From: Galeruca laticollis
Taxonomy: Eukaryota > Arthropoda > Insecta > Coleoptera > Chrysomelidae
Assembly: GCA_963921935.1 (NCBI GenBank)
Contig: OY998175.1
Coordinates: forward strand, 304,257,484-304,321,483
DNA: 64,000 nt
Reading direction: 5' to 3'
Shown: positions 21,819 through 33,086 of the stretch, piece by piece
Position numbering within the stretch: the first letter of the stretch is position 1
How the letters are laid out: each line of letters starts with the position of its first letter
The notes under the pieces: model-generated
The model's database searches: none
Told to the model about the DNA's origin: nothing
Seen by the model: the letters and a program-made list of their open reading frames with translations, nothing else
Made by a program: the position numbers and the translations under genes

Positions 21819-23100
21819 ATGAGAACTTATCCCCATGAAGAACGAATTGATATGATTTTGATAATCGGTGAGTGTGAAGAACACTGTTTATTAGCGTCAA
21901 GAGTATATGCCCAAAGGTATCCTAACAGGAGTCATCCTAACAAGCGTTCATTTGGAAAGTTGTTGCAACTTTTTCGAAGAACGGGCAGTGTATCTTATAA
22001 TATGCAAGAACGGCAAAAACCGATTACTGGAAATGAGGAAAATTGATATTTATTGATGTTATCTCTAGTTGAACACCCTCGCACCCTCGTCAGCGAAAAA
22101 TATGTGAAACAACTGACACTGACAACCCAACATATATTAACTTGTGCAGCCTTCAATTTTCACAGACAATTCCTCAAAATACCCCAGATCGAAAACATTC
22201 TTAGAAACCAAAATGACGAGCTTAACCAGGTGATAACTTATCTAAAGTCCACAAATTTATTTTATAAAATATAAATTACCCCAATGATATATCGACGAGC
22301 ACAATGACCTAGATGTCGATGCTCAAACACAAAAAAAAAAAAAAAAAAAATGGAATAAGCAGACAGAGTATCCAAAGAATAATGAAAAAGTACAAATTCC
22401 ACCCGTAATCGCATTCAACTACATCAACAGCTTTTTGAAGAAGATTATGATCGACGACTGAATTTTTGTTTATGGGTTTTAAAAAACTTTGGTGATGAAG
22501 AAATTTTTTTTGATTATTTGCTTTTTTCCGATGAGTCAACTTTTTATAACAACGGATTAGTTAACAGACATAACTTTCACTATTACAGTGACGAAAATCC
22601 TAAAATTTTTAGAACCCTTGATCACCAGCACAGATGGTCTGTTAATGTGTGGGGTGGAATAATTGGAACGCAAGTAGTAGGTACTTACTTTTTTGATGAT
22701 CACTTAAACGGCGAAATGTTTCTCGGATTTATTAGGGATAATTTGCCTGTGCTGTTGGGAAGTATACCTATTAATATTCAACGGATGTGGATGCAGCTAA
22801 ATGGTGCTCCTGCACACTTTGATAGACGTGTTAGAAACGAGTTAGATCGACAATATCCAAATAGGATAGGACAAGGAGGTCCACAGAACTGGCCAGCGAG
22901 GTCTCCGGACTATTTTTTATGGGGATATCTTAAAAATATTGTTCACGATACAACGCCAACGACAGGATAAAGTACGAATAACAAATGCGTTTCATTCCAT
23001 ACCGCAAAATATGTTATCCAGAGTTCAGCACTCATTTCAAGAAAGAGTTCGCCTATGCATCGAGAATAATGGACACCGTTTTGAGCATTTATTGAAATAA
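21819..23100 (+). pseudogene. DD41D-type Tc1/mariner transposase, decayed
   Basis: The start is ATG at 21819. The N-terminal 75 codons form a helix-turn-helix region (RVYAQRYPNRSHPNKR, LFRRTGSV) of the DUF4817 kind found in insect DD41D transposases. A stop follows at about 22043 and an A-run of about 20 bases at 22329 disrupts the linker. The catalytic part resumes at about 22518: LFSDESTF gives the first Asp, but the second is Asn (LNGAPAHF, codon AAT at 22800), and about five codons are lost around the third (PARSPDYFLWGYLK). The tail ENNGHRFEHLLK is typical for the family. It is inactive at two of three catalytic sites. Confidence 0.8.
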
Positions 23101-23811
23101 TAAACTATCTAAAATTCTTAATTTTTTGATAAAATCCTTCAAAAATGCTTTTTTGCTTTTCATTACAATACAGTGTGTTTCATTTTTAAGATAAATAAAA
23201 TACTCAAACCAAAATATAAAAACGCCTTTTTTGTAAAAAACGGAAGAGATAGGTATAGGAAACCCTAATATAGTTTTGAAGGGAATCTAATTCTGCGTTA
23301 AATTACGCCACTAAATATGGGTGTTCCATTCAACTTTAAGAAGTTATTTGATTAAATGTGTGTCCAAATATTGAGGCAATTTTTTTCGCCACTCTGTATA
23401 TTATTGCATTAAAAATTTCATGTAGTAGTTAACTTTAACCTTTGAGCTAAGCAGTACATTTAATCACGAGCAGCTCGTTATACGTTACAGGGTGAAAACA
23501 ATTTTCAAATTATGGTCTGTATTTTTAAATTTCTCAAAATTTCTCAGGAACGGTCAGTTTTAAGTATGGGAAATATAATAGTGTTTCACCTTTATTTTGT
23601 CTATAGTATCTAAAAATACAAAAAAATATAGGGTGTTCCATAAGAAAAAATATAACTTTGGTATGTTTTTTGGGGATCACCCTATATATTTCAAAATAAT
23701 TTTTTGGAATATGCTCCTCATGGACCCACATATGACTGTGCTAAATTTTTTCCCCTAACTCTCTTCATTTCTCGTAGAAATACCGAGGCAAATGTGGTGG
23801 GCCACCCGGTA

Positions 23812-24109
23812 TACAAAAATGTAAAAAGTATTATGTTGCTACTAAAAAACTGTGTAACTAAGTGAACGCAAACATAGTTTAGCAGAGTAATTAGTAAGTG
23901 GATACATACTTTTTTCAGATGTGGATTCATTATATAATATACTACGCGGGTTGTCAGGAAAGTTTTCGACCTATCAAATAAACAAGGCATTTAGTTTAAT
24001 TTTCCAACGTGGTTTAAGTAAATACATTTTTTTCAGTGATGCTTTCAGTTTTTTATCCCAACCAAATAGTAGTTTTCACAATTTTGCAGAAAAACAGCAC
24101 TTTTACAAT
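23812..24109. other. No recognised gene
   Basis: Short stretch between the DD41D transposon and the RTE fragment; nothing recognised. It may belong to the provirus that resurfaces at 24745. Confidence 0.3.
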
Positions 24110-24655
24110 TTTTATTCTTATTCTTTCGGTTCCGTCTTCACCTTAGTGAAGGTTGGCAACAATCTCGGCGAACTGGGTTCGGTTTTGAGCAGCTCGGAAT
24201 AAGGAATGTGAGTCTAGTCCGGTCCAGTCTCTTATGTTTTTCAACCACGAATGTTGGCGTCTTCCTATACCTCGTCTGCCTTCTATTTTGCCTTCCATTA
24301 TTATTTTCAGCAGCCTCATTCTATCACTCCTGATTACATGTCCCGAGTATGCGGTTTTTCTCTTCTTTATGTCGACAACTAAGTCTCTGTCCTTACCTAA
24401 TCTTCTCAGAGCTTCTTCATTACTGATGTGGTCTGTCCAGGGTATTTCTAAGAGCCTTCTATACACCCACATTTCGAAAGCTTCTAGTCGCCTTAGTGTT
24501 TCGGCCTTTAGGGTCCAGACTTCGGATCCGTACAGCAAGACGGAATAGATGTAACAATTGACAAATCTAAGGCGTAATTTCAAGTTCAGTGATCGGTTAC
24601 AAAGCACTGGTCGCATTTTATTGAATACTGATCTGGCCTGTTCTATGTCCAATTT
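24110..24655 (-). mobile_element. RTE-like LINE 3' fragment (5' truncated)
   Basis: The minus-strand frame 24143-24652 is open for 169 codons and covers only the C-terminal part of an RTE-type ORF2: LLYGSEVWTLKAETLRRLEAF, LGKDRDLVVDIKKRK, GRRGIGRRQHSWLKNIR and a final QFAEIVANLH. This is a different subfamily from the element at 14290-17262. The 3' end is an A/G-rich tail around 24110-24140. The copy is 5' truncated before the catalytic RT motifs, so it is inert, although its remaining frame has no stop. It lies just upstream of the provirus remnant and separates that remnant from any earlier pol sequence. Confidence 0.8.
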
Positions 24656-24744
24656 TTATTATCACATTTTAATGATGACAAAAAACACGTTTTTTATTTG
24701 CTATGTAATTGACGACATAACGATCCGACCCTAATGAGTTCTGA

Positions 24745-25317
24745 CTCGTGAATTCAACTAAAATTAAAAGGTTAAATCTACAGAAAAATCCATTAATAAT
24801 GATTCTCAAAATGAAATTCATATAGATAATCTTCAACGCCCATTAAAAACTACGTATGAATTCTAAACCTAAAATAATTTAAACAATTTTAGGTCTATGG
24901 GAGCCTTGGGACTGTTCCAAAGAAACATAACCATGAAAATTATGGAGAACAATTTTGGACTAATCCCATTAAAATTAGGAACCGCAAAAATTAAAGAAAG
25001 TAATTTCAATCTCATGCCCTATTTTGATCCGAATTCAATCGTTAACGAAGTCAAAAAATTAAATTCCCATTCGAAAGCCCTAAAATATCAAATTTCCAAA
25101 AACTTAAATTATTCACATGATTTTTCAAACTGTTTAAAAATTTTGAGTTCAAAATAAATTACTCGAAATAATACCGTTGTCTCATAGATCAAAAAAGGTA
25201 CTTATTAATGGTTTAGGATCTATTTTTAAAAGTATAACTGGAAATTTAGACGCAAGTGACGGAGAAAGATACGAACAAATAATCAAAGAACTTTAAGAAA
25301 ACTTTTGGAATCAAAAT
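24745..25317 (+). pseudogene. Errantivirus-like provirus: end of pol and start of env
   Basis: A frame ending in EIHIDNLQRPLKTTYEF at about 24862 looks like the C-terminus of a gypsy/errantivirus integrase. An acceptor-like TTTTAG precedes an env-type frame from about 24897. The part after 25160 carries the conserved LINGLGSIFKSITGNLD, which follows the furin-type site in baculovirus F-like envelope proteins. Stops at 25155 and about 25293 show decay. The env frame is then interrupted by the hAT insertion and continues after 40102. F-like env proteins mediate membrane fusion; this old copy is broken in several places and only described here. Confidence 0.7.
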
Positions 25318-25613
25318 TAGAGATGTGTCGTCCATGACTGATCCGATTCAGTGAACCGGGGACTCGATTCACAAACTGATGAACGATCGCATCACTCGAA
25401 AACTTTGACAGTTTCGTATTTTCGATGCAAGGATCTTTCACATCACGCTTCACTTGATGAACAGCAAGTGATGTGTGAAAGGAACTGGTGAAACATGCGC
25501 AATATGTGTGTTTTTGTTAGTTTTAGCAGCAGCTGTTTATAAACATAACCTATTTTCTTTTGTTTGTATGGATCCTTTTGTTTTAAATTTAAGTGTATAT
25601 TTATAGTTTTGTT

Positions 25614-27048
25614 ATGGACCATTTAGACGAAATTATGTTGGCAAATCAAGTTCTTAACGATTTGCAGGAAGCAGAAGATGAAATAGAAGGCCGTGGTCGT
25701 GTTCACGTTACCGGATAATTTTTTTATTAAATTGTTTCGCCTATCTAAGGACTTGACTAGGCAAGTTGTAGAATTAGTAAGGCCTTTTTTACCCGAGCCT
25801 GTTAGAAGGTCTGCTATTACTGTAGAGACAAAGGTAAGATTCATCAACATGAACATAGTACACATGATATTGAATAATGACTTATATTGAGGTATTCTAT
25901 AATACTGACCATATTAGAAACAAATTCAAATACTTATTAGGTAACCACCTATTATAGCCTTATATTCATATTGTTTCAGGTACTTGTCGCTTTGCTTTTT
26001 TATGGACAAGGAAGCTACCAAGAGAATATCGGTAAAGTTTTATTTGCTGGGGTTTCTCAGAGTAGTGTCAGTAGAATTGTAACTGAAATCACAGATGCTT
26101 TAAATAGAGAAGAAATATTTAATGAGTTTGTAAAATTTCCAAGAAATATTCAACAGTTACGACATCTGCGAGAAAGGTATAAAAAACGCGCATCATCAGA
26201 TACATACATAAATGTCCATACATTAACTTCATATTACCTTTTTCAGTTTCTATCAAGAATATAACTTTCCTGGAGTTATTGGTTGCATCGATGGTACGCA
26301 TGTTGCCATTATCAGGCCACATGAAGATGAACATATATATGTAAATAGAAAACACTACCATTCATCTAATGTACAACTGGTAAGTATAATTAACTGAATC
26401 CATTTCCTATATATAATCTAATTATACTAATTATTTTCAGATATGTAATGCTCATCTCATAATATTAAATGTAAATGCAAGGTTTCCGGGCAGTAGCCAC
26501 GATGTTTACATATGGAGTAATTCACAAATTAGCCGTACAATGGAACAAATTTTCCAAACATTTAATGAAACTTTTTTTTTATTGGGAGATTCTGGTAAGT
26601 AGTAAACTATACATTTTTGGCTGGCGTAAGTACTAAATATCTGATTGTAGGTTACCCACTGCGCCCATGGTTAGTTACACCTTTTCAAAATCCTCCTGAA
26701 AACTCCCCAGAAGAAAGATTTAATAATAGGCATAAAACTGTGAGAAGTATTGTCGAAAGATGTAATGGTGTTTTAAAGAATCGTTTCAGATGTTTGTTAA
26801 GACATAGAGTGCTCCATTATAGCCCTGAAAAAGGTGGCAAAATTATCAACGCATGTGTTGTTTTGCATAACCTGTGTATTGATCATAATATCCCAGAACC
26901 AGATATGGAAAACCCAATGATTTTTGACTTTAATATTTATTTACCACAAAATGTCAATGTAAATGAACCAATGCAAAGAGTAAATCCAGATCTAAATGCT
27001 GGGCGCCTTATAAGGCAGACTATTGTAAATGAATATTTTACAAACTAG
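25614..27048 (+). CDS. Harbinger-1 transposase (HARBI1-like), five exons
   Basis: Exons are 25614-25833, 25980-26176, 26247-26379, 26441-26594 and 26651-27048. All introns are GT-AG and the phases agree. Catalytic residues are visible: Asp in GVIGCIDGTHVAI (exon 3), Asp in FPGSSHDVYIW (exon 4) and Glu in RSIVERCNGVLKNRF (exon 5). About 365 codons is normal for this family. It would cut and paste at 3-bp T/A-rich targets together with the Myb-like partner. One defect: the ATG frame (MDHLDEIML) meets a stop at 25716, and the rest of exon 1 is in another frame, so a one-base shift lies near 25700 unless translation starts elsewhere. All other exons are open. Confidence 0.85.
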
Positions 27049-27317
27049 CTAAGTGGTTAATAAATGAATAAATCAAACTAAATTATGTATTGTTTTATTA
27101 AATTTTTTAACCCAGTGAACAAAAACCTAAATATTAACATACCTTAAAAGTAAAGAGTAATTATTAGGTACATATCATTAAATTTGTTGTTTCTTTACAA
27201 AAAAATAAAAATAATAACATAGTTTCTTTGACAAACAAAACTTTGTAAAACATGGTAACACAAATTTATTGCACTAAAAAATAAAACTGCGCATTTATTA
27301 GAAAACTAATTCAGGAT

Positions 27318-28546
27318 TTAAATTTGCTGCTGTAACAAAATTTTCACATCTTTTAATATATTAGTTTGAATGTCATTTTTCTGTTGCAAAAGTTGTAATT
27401 TTTTATTATGGTATTCTTCAATGTGCTCAAGAAAACCAATTTTTTTCTTATAATAATGTTCGATTATTGAAGTTCTTTCCTCCATGGTCTTTAGCATATC
27501 GACAGACAGTTTTTGAGAATTTTCATGTCGACGAGTTTTATTAAGTCTTTTCCTTACAGGTACAGAAAAGAGTGATGTCTTACTACTGTAACAGTGGTCA
27601 TTTCCTACAGTCACAGTATTCTGATCTTTGTTTGGTGTTTCCTCAAGAGCCTTTTTTACTGTCTTTGTTAAACTAGATGCAGATGGGGTGGGGAAATCGT
27701 TTACTATTATACTAGGTCTTGCAGCATCTTGAATTGGAGAGTCAACAGACATTATTTCTTCAATCTCCATATCAGTATATATCATATTATTTGAAGGTGA
27801 AACATGCTACAAGTAAATAAAACTTACAGAAATACATATATACTTACTATGACTTATAAATACTAAAAATTGTGTTACTACAAATAGCTCCAATACATAG
27901 GCTTGCCAATATTTTGTTTCAGTTTATATATAAGTACTTAGTAACATACCTTTTCTGTTCCTTCAAAGTCAAAGACTGTGGCTGATTCATTTATTTGTAG
28001 TCCTTCACAACTAATGATGGGGATTGTTTCCAAAATTGCTTTGTCTGTATCATCAAAGTTTTCTGTCTTTTTTGGACCACCTCCAGTGCCTGTACTATAC
28101 TTCTTTTGTGCTCCTGCTTTTGCTTTTGTATTTCTTCGTAAGTCCTGCCATGTCTAAAATAGGTAATTAAAATATTAAAGAAAACACATTTAGAGAATAT
28201 TAACTTTCCATTTTCACAAAAGATACCAACTGTACATAGTAAAATTTGTTATATCACTATGGGTGGTAAATGTTTATTAAGATGCTAGCTCTATATTGAA
28301 TATTCAAATATGTATTATTTCTTACATTTGGGTTGTTGCTTACCTTTCGCCACTGCCTCCAGTCCTTTCTAGTTCCACCTGAGACAGAATTCAGCATACA
28401 GGAGACCTCTTCCCACTTTTTTTTGCCATTAGCAATGTAAAGTTCGGAGAAAATGTCCCTTTTAAAAGATCTGGGTGCTTTTTCACATATTCTATTAACA
28501 ACTTTTTTTGATCTTCATCAACAGACGGTCCTCGAATACGATCCAT
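27318..28546 (-). CDS. Harbinger-1 Myb/SANT-like DNA-binding partner, three exons
   Basis: On the minus strand the exons are 28546-28344, 28153-27950 and 27806-27318, with GT-AG introns in phase 0. The N-terminal domain (MDRIRGPSVDEDQKKLL, then KKWEEVSCMLNSVSGG and KDWRQWRKTWQDLR) is the tri-helical Myb_DNA-bind_5 type with spaced Trp residues. The C-terminal third is a Lys/Glu-rich probable coiled coil ending LKDVKILLQQQI. In Harbinger elements this protein carries the transposase into the nucleus and onto the ends. One base appears inserted near 28455 and shifts exon 1; otherwise the gene is open. Its 3' end faces that of the transposase, about 270 bp away. Confidence 0.8.
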
Positions 28547-29311
28547 TTTAATATTTTTCCAAAAATATCCAGTGAAAAATGAAAAACCAATGTCACAACT
28601 AATCACAAAACGAATGTGACAAAAACTTAGATCTTATTTTTTTGGGGAGGTAAGCTGTCAAAATGCAGTAAATTTTACTTTCATCGGTTGGGGACATTGA
28701 TTGCTGGAGAATACGTTTTTTTTGTCAAAACATGAAGGGACCGTTCACATCACACGTTCACATGAGTATTCACTTCACTTATTCAAGAATACAGCCCCGG
28801 TTCACGAAGATGAGCCGTGAGACCCGGTTCGCGATAGATGAATGAATCGGTTCACGGATCTTTCGTCGTTTGTAAAATCGTGCAAATTAAAAGTGTTGCT
28901 CCATGGGTCACGTGTTGTGCTTGGCTTCAAAAATTAACGTGAGCCGAATACAACAACGCCAGGAAACAATTGATTTAAATTTGATCTTCGTATAATGAGA
29001 ATAAAATTACACTATGTTATGTCCACCAATTGCACAGCATCAGATTTTTACAGTGAAAAAATTAAAGTAGGTAGAATACCTATCCAATGCAATATACATA
29101 TATTATATAGATGAATTCTTGTAGATGAATACCGACGTAGGGATAAATAAAATTAATCAATTTTGTACATGTTGTACAAACCTTTACTCTTTAAAAAGTA
29201 TAAATTCAAATTATAATATTTCAATTATTAAACATTAGGTAGTGAAAACAACTAAACTTTTGTAAATACAATCTCTAACTCTTTTGTAAATACAATATGT
29301 ATATTATAGCC

Positions 29312-30768
29312 TTACATGTTGCTATGTAAAAATATAATTTGACTGGTTTTTAATGTACTCAACCGGCTTCTTCTTTCGGTGACGATTTGTCCCGTTTTAG
29401 AGAATATTCTCTCGCAAGGGACAGATGTTGCTACGATGCAAAGTCTTCTTCTAACCAGATTATAAAGGCGAGGATAAACATGTTTCTGCTGGTCCCACCA
29501 TACTAAGGGGTCATCTTTTCGGGGCGTTAAAAGTTCACTCAGGTATTTGTCGAGTTCCACAACTCCTGCAGATGTTGGGTTACATAGGGCTTTGGATTTT
29601 ACCACCTGCTCATCAAAGTCTTTCTACAATAGTGACGTGGATATGCCTGTAGATCGGGCAGAATTTGGTGTGACGAAGACTGTAAATCAAGGTTTTCTGC
29701 CTGTACTGTCTCAGTACATACTTTTGCCTTTAAAGACGCATAAGCTGCATTGTATCTGCTGGTAGTGGAACATCCAATTTTTTTCATTTTCTGAACTTAG
29801 ATTAAGATACCCTCAATATCTTGTAGGCCTTTCTGGACTATTAAATTGACACTATGAGCGAATCACCCTAGATGTCGCCATCCACCGCTGCGAACTGCAG
29901 CTACAATATTATGTACGTTATCGCTCACTATTGCAAAAATTTTATTATCAATTTGCCACTCTTCAAAAGCCTTTTGAAGACATGCTTGCAAATTTTGAGC
30001 GGTATGACGTTCATAGAAAGATTCACAGCCTAATAAATTGCTGAATAGCTTTGTATTTTCGTCAATCCAATGTGCAGTAATGGCAACAAAGTTATCGTTA
30101 TTGACCGATGTCCAGAAATCGGTAGTGATACATACAGCAAAGGCGTCCTTTATTTTATTTTGAACAACCTCTTTACACGAATTGAAACATATAGGTATCA
30201 GATTCGTCGGTATTGTTTCACGCCAAGGCATTTTGGAATTTGGGCAGAGTATATGCACAAATTTTTTAAATTCGGGATCTTCGACAATGGAAAAAGGCTG
30301 ATATTCCTTAACTATCATTCTTACCAACTGCTGGTCTAATTCTTTAGACTTGCTGATCGGAATAGGTCTTCTTATAAAATCTGTGATACATATATTTAGT
30401 TGGTTCCTGTTCTTAGTCTTATTTTGAGTATTTTTTTCAGATCGCGATGTTCCAGGCTGATCGGTTTCACTTCCTTGCGAGGTTACTGGTTGTTGCTCAT
30501 TGTTCGGTGATAGTACTGGAGAGGGAGAATTTGCGTCTCGGTATATTTGTGTTCCTGTTAAAGTTACATTCACAAAATCATAATCTACTTCAATAAATTA
30601 AAATAAATTTATGACCTACCTATATGCCTCAGTCTCATATGCCAAGTAAGTAGATCCATTTTTGGCACTTAGGATAGCCGAACAATAGGTGCATTTTGCT
30701 TTTTCATTATTATTATTAACTGCTGTAAAGTGGTTCCACTCCTCACTCCGTTTATTTCGGCCTGACAT
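29312..30768 (-). pseudogene. hAT transposase (ZBED-like), BED finger to dimerisation domain, with internal deletion
   Basis: Minus strand. Exon 1 (30768-30620) starts MSGRNKRSEEWNHFT and has a BED zinc finger with CTYC and a His pair in WHMRLRH after a one-base shift. Exon 2 begins at 30554 after a GT-AG intron. It encodes a Ser/Pro-rich linker and then the RNase H-like fold: AVCITTDFWTSVNNDNF gives the first Asp and FAIVSDNVHNIVAAV the second. After about 29860 the frame breaks, and a few hundred bases on, the C-terminal hAT domain appears (LVWWDQQKHVYPRLYNLVRR, SVPCERIFSKTG). About 250 codons between are missing, including the third catalytic acid. It is inactive. Confidence 0.85.
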
Positions 30769-31257
30769 TTTCACTTTACAGCGCGCTCCCGCTACTCAAT
30801 GCAAACTAATATTTGATGATGGAATTTCTCTTGTCCGACACCATGCAAAATACTCTATTTACCAACCCAATACGCATAAAACGAAATCGGTGATTCACCG
30901 AGTATAACTATCAGTACTTCCACCTGCTGGAAGCAATGCAAAATGCCACTCTTCGAATATCACATATACAGAAAGGTGACGTAGCGAATGATGCATGCTT
31001 CAAAAATACACTGCCGGACAAAAATATCGAATTTATAAATATTTTTTCATAAGACTTAATGTAATCATGCTCTACTGTAAAACTTAATAACTCCTTTAAA
31101 AAAGAAGCTATCATGCTGAACAAAAATTAAACCATTAAAAAAGAACAAGGCTTCAAGGTTTTGACAATACAAAAATCTATTCTTATCAGTAAATTCCACA
31201 GAGTGTTTTAAATCTCTACTTCAGTAAATTCGCATTTTATTCCATGCTTAGTACAGG

Positions 31258-31560
31258 TGTTCTGAATATTTCACTAAAATTCCCTAAATTTTAGAGAAAT
31301 GTTTAATTCAGTCAGTTCTGGCAACATTGTATGTTTTGAGAGGCAAAATGTAGCCCCCTGCTCCCCGCGGTCTAGCTTATCGAGAAGAGATCGTAACGTT
31401 TTACTCTCAGACCGTTGCCGGCAGATCCTTTTTGCATTTCGTTCAGTAAACATGTAATTGTTTATAAGCATTTTTACATTTGTACCATTAAAATATTTGT
31501 ATCAATACAGTGAACCAGTCTTTTCATTTCATTTAAATAATTACAGTCCTCTTAATAACA
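31258..31560 (+). repeat. Bel/Pao 5' LTR
   Basis: Starts TGTTCTGAATATTTC and ends CTCTTAATAACA; same as 36914-37216. A likely primer-binding site TGGTCATTCGATCGGAT follows at about 31568; the matching tRNA was not identified. Confidence 0.92.
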
Positions 31561-31737
31561 TATTTAATGGTCATTCGATCGGATTTATTAGTTTAAATCA
31601 TTTTTCAAAAGTAAATAGTGCATCTATTTAAAATAAAGTGCTTTAGTGTTGTGTCGTCAGACAACAGGTAACTTAGGTTAAGAATACATTCCTTTGCTGA
31701 AACAGACAAGTTCAGTGTGACGTTAGAATTAAGACGT

Positions 31738-31866
31738 ACATTTTTCATCATTTTACCAGAGCAGGTAGCCGTAGCTCGCAGGTACAGCGAGCGGGAAACA
31801 CATTTTTCATCAATTTACCAAAGCAGGTCGCCGTAGCGTGTAGGTACAGCGAGCGGGAAACACATT
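31738..31866 (+). repeat. Tandem repeat of about 62 bp in the Bel/Pao leader
   Basis: Two units share CATTTTTCATCA, TTACCA, AGCAGGT, GCCGTAGC and GGTACAGCGAGCGGGAAAC. They lie between the LTR and gag. They could be packaging or regulatory leader repeats. Confidence 0.6.
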
Positions 31867-32402
31867 TTACAACGTTTCACGATTTCAGGCATCTAGTTAC
31901 CATACAGCACGAAGGTCAGCGCGAGGTGACGCATGCTTCGTCGTTCTTGTTTTATAAACAAGTGCATTCCAGTGGCGTGGTACGCAAGATCAGCGTACCT
32001 ACTTACATTTTTCATCCTTTATAACGAATCCAGAGCTTTGTTGCAGTAATATTCATAATATCCAACTACAGCGTGATTGGGAACGTTCTTCATTATTGTT
32101 ATAGAAGTACATAGGTATTCCTTTGACCACAGAACATTATTATTGTATTTATTTTGTGGTATAATTTCATTTAGGTACATATTCTATTTATACTGTGGTA
32201 TCATTTGTTTCTTTTCGCAGACTACTCATTATAAATCACAAAATTTGTGGTATTATTTATTATTCATGTTTACATACTATTGTAAATCTGGATAAAAGAT
32301 TTTGTATTTTATGGTATCGGCCTAGTATTAAGAATAGTAGTCGACGTTATCTTTATATCATTTTTGCTAGACATTTAAGTATCTTTATATTTATTATTAA
32401 AA

Positions 32403-33086
32403 ATGCCTAATTCAGATAACGAGACAGCTGATGTAAAAATTGCAAGGTTAGTCAAAAGGAGAGGTGGCCTAAAGGGAAGTTTAACTCGTTTTGCAACCTA
32501 TTTTGATTCTATTAAAGATACCGCTGCTGATGAAAAAACATTGTCTCAACTTGAAATGCGAATTAGCAGTATAGAAGCTAATTTATTAATAAATTTTGCT
32601 GATATTCAATTTCAATTGGAAAATTTAGATTGTGTAAATTTCAATGATACAGATACGAAGCAATTCGAAGATACGTACTATGATGTTTTATCAGATGCTA
32701 AAAATTACCTATCAAAACAAAAACTTTGTAATAATTCATCTGCAATAAGTTCAAATAGTCCAGTGCCGTCCGGCACAGATCCTGCTCCTAGGAAACCGTC
32801 TGTTAAACTTCCTACAATTGAGTTGCCAAAATTCTCGGGAGTTAGTGAGCAATGGATCGAATTCAGAGATTTATTTGTATCGCTCATTCATAACAATACT
32901 GACATGGAACCAATTCAAAAGTTCCATTACTTGCGAGCGTCATTGACAGGTTCCGCCATTCAATGTATTAAAGCCATAGACTTTTTAGGCGAAAACTATG
33001 ATTTAGCGTGGGACACTATGTGTAAACGTTTTAACAACGTCTGGGTCTTCCCCTCTCCAAAATTGAACATGTTGTTACAGGGGTAG
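32403..33086 (+). pseudogene. Bel/Pao gag, C-terminally deleted
   Basis: The frame starts at ATG 32403 and encodes a gag of Bel/Pao type: a helical N-terminus, then a DUF1759-like core with PTIELPKFSGVSEQWIEFRD, FHYLRASLTGSA and AWDTMCKRFNN. After RFNN the sequence jumps into protease coding sequence in another reading frame, and the gag frame ends at a TAG 20 codons later. The zinc-knuckle part and the rest of gag are missing. As it stands, gag would be a short protein without nucleic-acid-binding knuckles. The deletion point lies near 33037, where no intron signals fit, so this is a genomic deletion. Confidence 0.8.

Larger units (their letters stand above)
17860..23809 (+). mobile_element. 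DD41D-type Tc1/mariner transposon with very long TIRs, interrupted by a Penelope-like element
   Basis: The ends are CCGGGTGGCCCACCACATT and its inverse, each next to TA (17858-59 and 23810-11). The right inverted end is about 680 bp (23128-23809). The left end is the same sequence in two pieces, 17860-18024 and 21054-21440, with the Penelope-like element between them. A decayed transposase gene lies between the arms. The left arm lacks about 170 bp that the right arm has exactly at the Penelope insertion point. Confidence 0.8.
25440..28790 (+). mobile_element. PIF/Harbinger element Harbinger-1 with two tail-to-tail genes
   Basis: It carries a spliced DDE transposase on plus (25614-27048) and a Myb/SANT-like partner on minus (28546-27318), convergent, which is the usual two-gene content of Harbinger elements. 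It lies inside the hAT. The exact termini are uncertain: inverted GTGATGTG-like sequences occur at about 25470 and 28750, but no clean 3-bp target duplication could be fixed. Confidence 0.8.

Noticed and set aside
22329..22350. A-run as the tail of a retrotransposon insertion
   Set aside because: No LINE or SINE sequence precedes it and no target duplication flanks it; it lies inside the decayed transposase linker and looks like slippage.
30911..31123. Small frames at the Tc1-like ends (also 37613-37837)
   Set aside because: Both are translations of the same inverted repeat read from either end; no transposase motif is present.
31274..31471. 65-codon frame found twice (also at 36930-37127)
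   Set aside because: It lies inside the Bel/Pao LTRs; the repetition comes from the LTR duplication, not from a gene family.
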